Assembly: GCA_047971315.1 (NCBI GenBank)
Contig: JBKDZP010000007.1
Location: 1-64,000 of the forward strand
Source of the DNA: JBKDZP01 sp047971315
GTDB taxonomy: Bacteria > Bacillota_I > Bacilli_A > RF39 > UBA660
Direction: 5' to 3'
Length of the DNA: 64,000 nt
A program made the translations under genes and the position numbers. Below, piece by piece: positions 1 through 7,441 of the stretch (position 1 is its first letter; each line of letters starts with the position of its first letter). The notes beneath the pieces are model-generated. The model was not told the origin of the DNA. It did not search any database and saw only the letters and a list, made by a program, of their open reading frames with translations.

Positions 1-2
1 CT

Positions 3-572
3 ACTGATACAATCAATCTAATACTAGACCACAATACAACTGCTGTAGTAGGATGGAACCCAAGTACTGGAAGTAATGTAAGTGGACCAACAAATATTTT
101 GACACAGCTTTCATCTGACACTAGTTCTTGGGCAGGAGTACCAACTAGAACAGATAGTTATAGTGTAAGTAATGGAACAGCTGCATATACTATAAACTAT
201 AGTACATATAAGGCTAGACTAATAACAGCAGCAGAAATTGCTACAATAACAGGCAATTCTAGTTTTGCAGAAGCAACTGCTACAACTTTAAATTGGTTTT
301 ATTTAGACAGTAACATGCAAGAGCAAACTGTAACTACAACTGGAGCAAGTAATTATGACTGGTTATTTGATTATACAAAAGATTGTACTAGTTACGGATG
401 TAATATAGCTGATGCAAGTAACTATGGTTACTGGACATCTACAGCCGTCTCTGGCAACACTATCATCGCTTGGCACGTGGGTAGGGACGGCTACTTGAAC
501 TTCAACTACGTAGAAAATACGGACGGCGTCGGTGTGCGCCCAGTTATAACTATCTTAAAATCTAATCTCTAA
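3..572 (+). CDS. DGR-diversified surface protein, 3' part (5' end outside window)
   Basis: The frame is open from base 3 with no stop before the TAA at 570-572, so the gene begins upstream and only its last ~189 codons are seen. The text contains KARLITAAEIATITGN, WFYLDSN, WLFDYTKDC, GYWTST and a terminal GVRPVITI, the layout of C-type-lectin-fold (FGE-like) target proteins of diversity-generating retroelements. In related gut Firmicutes such proteins often carry a prepilin-type N-terminus; that part is not visible here. The last ~40 codons differ sharply from the rest in codon use (see the variable-region entry). Probably a secreted or surface ligand-binding protein. No reverse transcriptase or template repeat lies downstream in the window. 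Confidence 0.75.
   Translation, partial: TDTINLILDHNTTAVVGWNPSTGSNVSGPTNILTQLSSDTSSWAGVPTRTDSYSVSNGTAAYTINYSTYKARLITAAEIATITGNSSFAEATATTLNWFYLDSNMQEQTVTTTGASNYDWLFDYTKDCTSYGCNIADASNYGYWTSTAVSGNTIIAWHVGRDGYLNFNYVENTDGVGVRPVITILKSNL
441..560 (+). other. DGR variable region (VR)
   Basis: Between codons 444 and 539, 18 of 32 codons end in C (for example ggc, aac, atc, cac, gac, tac, ttc, gtc). The rest of this gene and its neighbours end codons almost only in A or T. Adenine-directed mutagenesis of AAC codons in a template repeat gives exactly NNC codons, and the affected residues (G N I I H D G Y N F N Y) lie in the expected lectin ligand loop just before the invariant GVRPV end. Constant positions such as the tgg and cgcccagtt stretches would be the unmutated template. 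The boundaries are approximate because the template was not found here. Confidence 0.75.
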
Positions 573-590
573 AATAGAAACAAGAGATTA
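563..590 (+). repeat. Hairpin immediately after the variable region
   Basis: Perfect 8-bp inverted repeat TAATCTCT/AGAGATTA with a 12-nt loop, overlapping the stop codon of the diversified gene. DGR targets characteristically carry a hairpin or cruciform just downstream of the VR that aids target recognition in retrohoming. Known examples have a shorter loop. There is no T-tract, so it is not a normal terminator. Confidence 0.5.
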
Positions 591-625
591 AATAAAGAGA
601 AGAAAACAAAAAGTGATGAAGAAAA

Positions 626-751
626 AAACTGGAATCCCAATGGGAGCAAGTGTGACTTTAGGCACGCTTGTAATAGGAAAAAATGCTATGCTTTTTTCCG
701 TTAAAGATAGTCATCTGATGCAAGTTTCTTACAACAGATGACTTCCGGTTT
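626..751 (+). ncRNA. Candidate structured RNA: four hairpins inside a closing stem
   Basis: A 9-bp closing stem (626-634 with 743-751, one G-U) encloses four local hairpins. They are 635-638/642-645, an 8-bp stem 647-654/663-670 with an 8-nt loop, an 8-bp stem 676-683/692-699 with an 8-nt loop, and an 8-bp stem 710-717/735-742. Nearly the whole stretch pairs as a multibranch junction, and it is richer in GC than the flanks. A 41-codon frame (616-741, starting MKKKTGIPMG) also spans it, so a small or decayed coding region is the alternative. Position after a DGR variable region suggests a retroelement-related RNA, but no known RNA family was recognised. Confidence 0.4.
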
Positions 752-1025
752 ATTCAAAATTGAGTTAAAAAATTGTAGTTAGTATTAAATTACTACCAAT
801 TCCTATTGTAAAAGTTGTCGTAGCAGAAGCTCTAACGCGCCAGAGAAAAATTAGTTTAAAAATTATTTGACTATTAAATATAAAGGTTAATTTCGATTAA
901 CTTTTTTTATTTGAAAGCAGATAGATTAAATAATAAATATAATAAAAATGAACTATAAAATTAAATTATACAGTAGAAAATATAGATTAGTTAAAGTGTT
1001 CGGATAAAAGTTGTCTAAAAAAGTA
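752..1025. other. Non-coding stretch between DGR target and next gene
   Basis: No gene was identified. 752-850 continues the unusual composition of the preceding element. It holds a further imperfect stem (aattgtagt near 771 pairing with the actaccaatt segment near 796) and the GC patch ctctaacgcgccagag near 831-846. In the frame of the 41-codon ORF upstream it reads KLLPIPIVKVVVAEALTRQR after two stops, so a decayed coding region cannot be excluded. From about 860 onward it is ordinary AT-rich spacer. Confidence 0.4.
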
Positions 1026-1054
1026 TTGACAATAAAAAAAATTTATAATAATAT
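1026..1054 (+). promoter_or_regulatory. Sigma-70-type promoter
   Basis: TTGACA at 1026-1031 and TAATAT at 1049-1054 with a 17-nt spacer, upstream of the 1106 gene and its AAAGGA ribosome site. Confidence 0.5.
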
Positions 1055-1105
1055 TTAAGAATAGATATATATATAATAAATTTTTTTAGAAAGGAATTAA
1101 ATTAT

Positions 1106-1288
1106 ATGAATAAAGAATTAGAAATAATACAAAGTAATGGTCAAGTATTTAAAATAGAAGTAGAAGACAAAGAATATTTAGTTGATGATATTATAATAAA
1201 TGAAGATTTAGAAAAAACAATGGATTTAGAAGAGATTAAAGAAGAATTATTAAATAAGACAATGGAGCTTGATTTATCAAATGAATAA
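1106..1288 (+). CDS. Small acidic protein of unknown function (60 aa)
   Basis: Begins MNKELEIIQSNGQVFKIEVE and is rich in Glu, Asp and Lys; it has no signal peptide or membrane segment and no family was recognised. A good ribosome site (gaaaggaatt) precedes the ATG. Its stop codon lies inside the start region of the next gene (8-nt overlap at 1281-1288), so the two are probably translated together and may act together. A role as a small partner or chaperone of the larger protein is inference only. Confidence 0.6.
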   Translation: MNKELEIIQSNGQVFKIEVEDKEYLVDDIIINEDLEKTMDLEEIKEELLNKTMELDLSNE

Positions 1289-2759
1289 CAATAGATTTGA
1301 AGAAATACAAAAATTCTTACAATATTTAAAAGAAATTTTTATTTATAATCCTAATTTAGAAATATCTTCAAATTTAATATATAATCTTTTAATGAATTAT
1401 GGAATGAGTAATGAAGAAATACAAAATTCAAATATTAAAATGTTTTTCTCAAAATGGATAGATAATTTTAAATCAACACCTAATATAAATGTTTTTCATA
1501 GTGAGTCACAAAAAAAGTTCTTACAATTTCATAATTTTTCAAAAAATGTTAATGATGTTGATTTTATTAAAATATATATTCCTTTTAAACAAAATCAAAT
1601 GTTTGATAAAGTTGAAGAATTGTTTAATTTTATGGCAGAAAATAATATATCTCATTTTTCAAAAGTTAGTGATACATTACGTTCAGATAGTGTAGTACTA
1701 AGAGTAGAACATCCAGATGATGCTAATAAAATATTAGAATATGTCAATACAAAAATGGTATCATCTATAAAAGCAGTTAATCCATTTTTAATTAAAGTAG
1801 GAAACGCTGGTATTGCTATGGATAATATGTTAAGTTATAATTCAACAGTAGCTTTTATTTTATCAGAATATTTTAATATCAAAAAAAATAATAATTCACT
1901 TCAAAAAATTAATTTAGAAGATCTTCAAAAATATGTAAATAACCTTTATACTGAGACTTTTGTAAACGGTCAGGATTTAAATTTATTTTTAAATAAAGAA
2001 GAAGTAGGAACTACACTAGATAGAAGATATTATGGAAATAAAACTAGAGGTATTGTAAATTATTATCAAATAGTAAAATTATTTAATATTTCACTTAATT
2101 CAAAACAACCATTAAATGACTATAGTCAACATTTTGTTGAATGTAATGATCAAGAATATATAAAAAAATTATGTAATCAATTTGAATTTCAAACTAATCA
2201 AATAGGTTCACAAAAACAACTACTAGATGATTATATCAAATATGCAACAATAAAATATGGACAATCTTCAGTGTTTACATATTTAAATTCTTATGTAAAT
2301 GGTAATTTAAAATCTATAACAAGAGATAATGATTTTAGAAATAAATTTGAAAATTCAATGAATATGGAAATAATAAATAAAATTACAAATTATGATTTAT
2401 CATCATATATTGAATCAATACAAAAAAATGAATATAGAAATAATTATCAAAAGAAGACTCAAAACAAAATGAAATTGTTAGAAAATATTTCAACATGTAC
2501 TTATGAAAAGTATGGTTATAATCAATTATCATCTGCATTAAGGCAAGCTGTAAATGGAAATTACCAATTATTTACTAATACTAATAATAATAGGAATTTA
2601 TTAATTTCATCAGTATCTTCAGATGAAATTATGAATTTATGCTCACTTAAATTAATTGAAAATGATGTAGCTGTAGATTATAATGAAATTTTAAATTACT
2701 ATTGTCAATTTATAGTTGATAAGACAAAAACTGAGCAGATAAGAGAAAGACAATTATAA
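1281..2759 (+). CDS. Uncharacterised 492-aa soluble protein
   Basis: The ATG at 1281 overlaps the stop of the acidic gene; a TTG at 1269 is also open but less likely. The protein is Asn/Lys/Tyr rich with no transmembrane helix or signal peptide. The part near residues 100-160 (DFIKIYIPF ... HFSKVSDTLRSDSVVLRVE) has the look of the KxY / SKV..xR.D.VVLR pattern of HopA1-like or OspF/LanL-like phospholyase proteins. That resemblance is weak and I do not assign a function. It lies between a DGR target and a decay zone, so it could be accessory. A structure prediction would separate an enzyme from a structural role. Confidence 0.6.
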   Translation: MNNNRFEEIQKFLQYLKEIFIYNPNLEISSNLIYNLLMNYGMSNEEIQNSNIKMFFSKWIDNFKSTPNINVFHSESQKKFLQFHNFSKNVNDVDFIKIYIPFKQNQMFDKVEELFNFMAENNISHFSKVSDTLRSDSVVLRVEHPDDANKILEYVNTKMVSSIKAVNPFLIKVGNAGIAMDNMLSYNSTVAFILSEYFNIKKNNNSLQKINLEDLQKYVNNLYTETFVNGQDLNLFLNKEEVGTTLDRRYYGNKTRGIVNYYQIVKLFNISLNSKQPLNDYSQHFVECNDQEYIKKLCNQFEFQTNQIGSQKQLLDDYIKYATIKYGQSSVFTYLNSYVNGNLKSITRDNDFRNKFENSMNMEIINKITNYDLSSYIESIQKNEYRNNYQKKTQNKMKLLENISTCTYEKYGYNQLSSALRQAVNGNYQLFTNTNNNRNLLISSVSSDEIMNLCSLKLIENDVAVDYNEILNYYCQFIVDKTKTEQIRERQL

Positions 2760-2806
2760 ATAAAAAATATATATAAATCATAAAATTTATTGTTCAGTCA
2801 AGCCAC

Positions 2807-2882
2807 AAAAAGACACATATGTCCTCCTAAGATACAATGTAATTAAAATACAAACATTAGAGGAAAATATATGTGTCTTTTT
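2807..2882 (+). terminator. Long hairpin, probably a terminator
   Basis: A 14-bp perfect stem (2807-2820 with 2869-2882) continues inward with tcct-ctaa/ttag-agga pairing (2822-2830 with 2857-2864), giving a ~22-bp interrupted stem. The outer arms are A5 and T5, so it can terminate in both directions. The size is unusual for the window, where most terminators have 7-11 bp. Confidence 0.6.
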
Positions 2883-2992
2883 AATTATGCTCAAAATAAT
2901 AAAATTATAGATTAATGTTTGATAAATATTTAAAAATTTTAGAAAAATATTAAAAAAATAAAATAAAAAACTAACCTAATATTAATTTTTGA

Positions 2993-4279
2993 TACTATAT
3001 TGAAGAAAAAGTAAGTGATTTTATTTATAATAAAAAGATGGTTCCAGGAATGGTTTTTAGTTATGGAACTAATAATTATAAGGAAACTGTTGTAATTGGA
3101 AATAGGCAAGAAGTAACAATAGATAAAAACGGTACATTAGTACCGGATTTAGAAAAAATGACAGAAGATACAATCTTCGATTTAGCGTCAGTTACCAAAT
3201 TATTTACTAGTTTGAGTATTTTAAAATTAGTAGAGAATAATATTATTAAACTAGATGATGATATAATTAAATATGCACCAGAATTTAAAAAAATGAATGG
3301 AATTACTATTTTTGATTTACTTAGTTTTAGAGTTCCTTTGAAAACTAATGGTAGGATAGATAATGCTTCTTCATTGGAAGAAAGTGTAAAAAAATTATTT
3401 GATATTGAAATTGATACAAATAGTACTAATAATAGACCTTATACAGATATGGGAGCCATGGTACTTAAATATGTAATTGAAAAGGCAAGTGGATTAAAAT
3501 ACTATGATTAGATTGATAAAAACATATTAAATAAATTAAATATGATAGATACTCATGTAATTGTTCCAAAATGTAAATTAGATAGAGTAGCTAGTACAAA
3601 TCTGGATGGAAAATATTATAAAGATGGAAACTTTGCAATTACCAAAAATGTATCAAAAGGAACAGTATATGATCCAAAAGCTCAAATAATGGGGCAACAA
3701 ATAGGTAATTTAAGTGGACATGCTGGATTATTTTCTACTGCTGATGATATGACATCATTAGCAAAAGGGATAATTGGTGGTCAAATTATTAATGATAAAT
3801 ATGTAGAAGAAATGGCTAAGAATAGAACAGGAAAAGAATACTTAGAAAATGAAAAAACAAAATATGTTCAATATTTAGGTTACTTATGTTATTCTAAAAA
3901 TCCAATTCTAGGTGATTCTGAATTGTTTCATGCTATGAGTGGAAGAAGTTTTGCATCAGCAGGTTGGACAGAAACACAAATTACTGTTGATCCAATTAAT
4001 AATTTATTTTTATTTATGTCAGTTAATAGATCTCATAATAGAATGACTTTTATTGATCCTGCTCAAAGAGAAAAGGTAATGGAAGATGAAAAAGGTAAAA
4101 AAGAGATTATTCTCCCTGATGGAAGTATAAAAATAGATGCAACAAGATTTGCTTGGGATAGAGATGAAGTTGTTGTTCATCCAGCATTAAAATTAGCTAT
4201 ACAATATAAAATGGTAGAAGATTTATACAAATTGATGAATGAAAAGGTTGAGATTGATGAAAAAACTAAATATATCTAA
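2993..4279 (+). pseudogene. Beta-lactamase-family serine hydrolase, disrupted
   Basis: Serine hydrolase of the class C beta-lactamase/esterase B family. The catalytic SxxK appears as ASVTKLF, the second motif as RPYTDMG, and the C-terminal half has LSGHAGLFSTADDM. Reading is interrupted by an in-frame TAG at 3509-3511 (after SGLKYYD); the frame continues unchanged with IDKNILNKLNMIDTH to 4279. At the 5' end, conserved-looking sequence (YYIEEKVSDFIYNKK) precedes the first ATG at 3038 and runs back to a TGA without any usual start codon. So the gene has lost its start as well as gaining a nonsense codon. It is followed closely by another broken gene. Confidence 0.8.
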
Positions 4280-4948
4280 AAAAATAATTGGAGTACTTGG
4301 AAGACCATCTGTAGATGACGAAAATGACAAATTAGTCGCTATTTATGATGATGTTAGAACATCTATAATAAAAAAAGATTGTATTCCATTTTTATTTATG
4401 CCATTATCTACTATAGATTATATTAATACAAAAAAATCTGATATACCTAAATTGAATGAAAATGAAAAGGAAAGTCTGAGAAATATGGTTGATTTATGTG
4501 ATGGAATTATTATTCCTGGTGGATATAAATGGTTTGAATATGATGAGTATGTCACTAAATATGCAATTGAAAAAGATATTCCAGTACTTTGAATATGTAT
4601 AGGAATACAATTACTTTCCAGTATAGATTATGCCTAGAACTTAATGAAAATAAAAAAGATCATAGACAAAGAGAAGAAAAATATGTTCATTTTGTAAATA
4701 TTGTTAAAAATACTTTGTTATATAATATAATTGACAATTCATTAATAAATGTAAATAGCAAACATAGATATCATGTTACAAAAGTTAATAATTTTATTGT
4801 TTCTGCTTATTCTGAAGATGGTTTAATAGAAGCAATAGAATTAAAAAATAAAAAGTTTGTTTTAGGTGTTCAATGGCATCCAGAAAAGATGCTTGATTAT
4901 GATGAATATGCAAATAAATTATATAATTATTTTATAGATAAATGTTAA
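4257..4948 (+). pseudogene. Peptidase C26 / glutamine amidotransferase-like hydrolase, disrupted
   Basis: Homologue of the gamma-glutamyl-GABA hydrolase family (PuuD-like, class I amidotransferase fold). The N-terminal part reads KKIIGVLGRP and DGIIIPGG. The nucleophile elbow, normally PVLGICxGxQ, reads PVL-TGA-ICIGIQ, the TGA being at 4590-4592. A TAG then follows and the frame shifts, and a segment appears to be missing. The C-terminal half resumes with NENKKDHRQ and the catalytic GVQWHPE. The start overlaps the end of the serine hydrolase, so the two once formed an operon. Both are now non-functional, indicating loss of one peptide or muropeptide-type pathway (inference). Confidence 0.8.
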
Positions 4949-5039
4949 TTAATAAAAATTATTTTGTTGTCAAGAATTGTTAGAATAAAAATTAACTGCT
5001 CTATATTGATTGTAACTTTAATATTAAAAGATTGTATAG

Positions 5040-5074
5040 AAAATACTAACTAAATTAATAGTTGGTATTTTTTT
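5040..5074 (+). terminator. Rho-independent terminator
   Basis: 12-bp stem (5040-5051 with 5060-5071, one G-U) with an 8-nt loop and a following T-run, ending the broken-gene region. Confidence 0.7.
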
Positions 5075-5275
5075 GTGTTTAATAAAAAAGGATAAGATAT
5101 TTAAAAAATAAAATCAATTTAGATAAGAATTTAAAAACAATATATAAAAATACTGATATTGAAATTTTTATATATTAAAAATAAATTTCTTAATTTGAAT
5201 GTTATGTATTAAAGTGATATAATATAAAAAAATTTACTTTAAATTTCATATAAAAACGAAAGGAGTTAATTAAAG
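5075..5275. other. AT-rich spacer with probable promoter
   Basis: No gene is seen. The segment ends with a -10-like tataat near 5218 and an AAAGGAG ribosome site before the 5276 gene. Nothing else stands out. Confidence 0.4.
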
Positions 5276-5845
5276 ATGGTTCAAACAAATAAAGAAAAGA
5301 TAATAGAAAAAATAATTTTAAAAAGTAATGGTGAACTAGATTGTAATAACATTATCGAAATAAATGATTTTTTAAATGATTTATATAAAAAATCAAATTT
5401 GTTTGTATTTCCTTTAACTTCCATTGAAACAAATATTTATAGAAAACTTAATGGAATTGGTTTAAATAGTGACAGTTGGAATGAATCTAGAATTATATCT
5501 TATTATAAAATTTCTGAAGAAGAATTAAACATTAAATTAAATAAAATAAATACAAAAATAATAAGAGGAATAAAAATTAAAAAATATTTAAATCAAATAA
5601 ATTTAATTGATGATAATTTAAATAAGCCTTTACATATATTGAATTTACCAGAAGAAATAAATAAGTTATTAATATCAAATAATATAATAGAAATTAGTCA
5701 AATCTGTGATTTAACATTAATAGAACTTAGTAAATTAAATGGTATGAATTTAGATAAATGTGAGATAGTTCAAAAACATTTATACTTACTTAATTTAGAA
5801 CTTAAAAGAGAAAAAATAGATGAATTAAAGTGTTTTAGAATTTAA
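5276..5845 (+). CDS. Protein with RNA polymerase alpha-CTD-like helix-hairpin-helix domain
   Basis: 189 aa, no membrane segment. Residues ~118-180 (PLHILNLPEEINKLLISNNI, then LIELSKLNGMNLDKCEIV) match the pattern of the RNA polymerase alpha C-terminal domain: a core 'I..LNLS', a helix, then 'L..L.N.G.KS...I'. That domain binds DNA and regulators. The N-terminal ~110 residues are unassigned. It is monocistronic after its own promoter. It could be a regulator or an accessory polymerase-like factor; function is not known. A fragment with a similar look occurs near 38.05 kb. Confidence 0.6.
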   Translation: MVQTNKEKIIEKIILKSNGELDCNNIIEINDFLNDLYKKSNLFVFPLTSIETNIYRKLNGIGLNSDSWNESRIISYYKISEEELNIKLNKINTKIIRGIKIKKYLNQINLIDDNLNKPLHILNLPEEINKLLISNNIIEISQICDLTLIELSKLNGMNLDKCEIVQKHLYLLNLELKREKIDELKCFRI

Positions 5846-5880
5846 ATTTATTTTATAAAAATAAGGAAATATTTAATTTT

Positions 5881-5909
5881 TTGTCAAAAAATAATAATTA
5901 TGTTATAAT
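5881..5909 (+). promoter_or_regulatory. Promoter
   Basis: TTGTCA at 5881-5886, 17-nt spacer, TATAAT at 5904-5909, just upstream of the 5964 gene. Confidence 0.65.
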
Positions 5910-5963
5910 TTATTTAAAGATAGACTAAATAAATTATATGTCTAAGAATGAGTGGAGTGTTTT

Positions 5964-6629
5964 ATGAGCAATTTTTTGTTTTTTGGATTAGTTTTTACTA
6001 TTTATTCTTTTATTGGATGGACAATAGAAGTAATAAATTCATTTATTGGAACTAAAAAATTTGTTAATAGAGGCTTTTTAATTGGCCCAGTTTGTCCAAT
6101 ATATGGATATGGAAGTATTTTTATGATTTTGCTTTTAAGTAAATATGAAAATGATCTTTTAATTGTATTTGTTATGTCTATGTTTATAGCTGGAGTATTA
6201 GAATATATAACTAGTTTTGTAATGGAGAAGATATTTAAAGCAAGATGGTGGGATTATAGTAATAAAAGATTTAACATTAATGGTAGAATTTGTTTAGAAA
6301 CTTTATTTATGTTTGGACTTGGTGGAATTATAATTATATCTTTCTTTAATCCAATTTTAGTTACTTTTTTAAATACAATACCAATTCTTATTCTAAATGT
6401 AATATCTATTGTGGTATTGTTTATTTATTTAATTGATAACATAATTTCTTATAATATAATATTAAATTTTAAACAAGTAACTTCAACTGTAAAAAAGGAT
6501 AGTACCGAAGAAATTACTAAAATGGTAAAAAGTGTGTTAGAAAAAAAATCTTTTTTCACAAAACGTTTAGTAAATGCTTTCCCAAATTTTAATTCTATTT
6601 TTAAAAAATATGATATTAGAAAGAAATAA
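5964..6629 (+). CDS. Putative ABC-transporter permease-like membrane protein (CmpB family, PF06541)
   Basis: 221 aa with about five hydrophobic segments. The N-terminus has IYSFIGWTIEV and NRGFLIGPVCPIYGYGS, then ARWWDYS and NGRICLE, the hallmark motifs of the PF06541 family found widely in Firmicutes. Members are annotated as ABC-transporter permeases, but no experimental role is established. The ATG at 5964 follows a GAGTGGAG ribosome site, better than the in-frame GTG at 5952. Single gene with its own promoter. Confidence 0.75.
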   Translation: MSNFLFFGLVFTIYSFIGWTIEVINSFIGTKKFVNRGFLIGPVCPIYGYGSIFMILLLSKYENDLLIVFVMSMFIAGVLEYITSFVMEKIFKARWWDYSNKRFNINGRICLETLFMFGLGGIIIISFFNPILVTFLNTIPILILNVISIVVLFIYLIDNIISYNIILNFKQVTSTVKKDSTEEITKMVKSVLEKKSFFTKRLVNAFPNFNSIFKKYDIRKK

Positions 6630-6758
6630 TAAAATCTTTTTTTTAAAAAATAATCAAAAAAATGGGTTAATTATATTAATAAAGTAAAATGAAGTGTTGA
6701 ATATTTAAATAAAAATAGTTTAATTGTAGATATTGAAAATGTGAAATTAGACAAACAA

Positions 6759-6786
6759 AAAAATACAATTTAACGATTGTATTTTT
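6759..6786. terminator. Bidirectional terminator between convergent genes
   Basis: AAAATACAAT and ATTGTATTTT arms around a short loop. A-runs and T-runs on both sides let it serve the + gene ending at 6629 and the - strand yigZ remnant whose stop lies inside it. 6630-6758 holds only a short vestige (NSLIVDIENVKLDKQKNTI) and no intact gene. Confidence 0.6.
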
Positions 6787-7348
6787 CATTAACTAAAACA
6801 ACATCTATACATAATTTTATTAATTCTACAATATCACTTTCTTTATCTAAAAATATAAAATAAGTAATAACTTCACCAAAAATTTTATTAATAATAATTT
6901 CATTATTTAAAATATAATCAATATTTTTTATGTTATCATATTTAAAAGTAATTTTAAATTCGTTTCCAAGTACTAATGGTGTTAATGTAGCAATTTCTAA
7001 AGCTGAAGTAGTAGCAGCTGTATATGCACGAACTAAACCTCCTGTACCTAATTTTATTCCACCAAAATATCTGATTACAACACATAATATATGATTTAGA
7101 TTATTATTTTTTAAAACATTTAAAATAGGATTACCTGCTGTTTTACTTGGTTCTTTATCATCACTACATTTTTCTTTATCATTTATAATATAAGCAAAAC
7201 AATAATGATTCGCACCCTTATATTATGTTTTTATAAAATCTATAATTTGTTTAACTTCTAAGTCATTATTAATAAACAACAATTTAGTTATAAATCTAGA
7301 TTTATTAATAATAATTTCACTAATTATATTTTCTTTAATAGTAAACAT
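6770..7348 (-). pseudogene. yigZ: YigZ/IMPACT family protein with one in-frame stop
   Basis: Reading the - strand from the ATG at 7348 (ribosome site GGTGATT) gives 193 codons in one frame, the normal YigZ size. The N-terminal part has IIINKSRFI. An in-frame TAA follows at 7225-7223 just after FIKT, then the same frame continues with KGANHYCFAY, EPSKTAGNPI, RYFGGIKLGTGGLVRAY and a natural stop at 6770. The stop replaces a single residue in the usual 'I...K..A.HNC' stretch, so this is one nonsense mutation in an otherwise intact gene. The family is linked to translation and stress control. The TAA lies inside a 13-bp inverted repeat (see below). Readthrough cannot be ruled out from sequence. 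Confidence 0.8.
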
Positions 7349-7435
7349 TAGAATCACCAAAAATATTATAATACAATAATAAATAAAATACAAACAACAA
7401 TAATAAAATGTGTTATAATATCTAATATAAGGGTG
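7213..7435. repeat. 13-bp perfect inverted repeat around divergent promoter region
   Basis: CACCCTTATATTA at 7213-7225 and TAATATAAGGGTG at 7423-7435 are exact reverse complements, 197 bp apart. The left copy contains the premature TAA of yigZ; the right copy supplies the ribosome site of uvrC. The interval holds the yigZ N-terminus and the two divergent promoters. Confidence 0.6.
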
Positions 7436-7441
7436 ATATTT

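Noticed and set aside
441..560. GC-rich patch as horizontally acquired DNA
   Set aside because: The reading frame and protein family continue through it; only codon third positions at lectin-loop residues change. DGR mutagenesis explains this better.
573..2759. DGR template repeat or reverse transcriptase downstream of the target
   Set aside because: No near-copy of the VR and no RT motifs (such as YxDD) were found in the two proteins or the intergenic DNA here.
2993..7348. Alternative genetic code (TGA or TAG read as amino acid)
   Set aside because: All three stops occur inside broken genes, one gene also has a frameshift, Trp is encoded by TGG throughout, and conserved genes such as rimM end in TGA with normal overlap to trmD.
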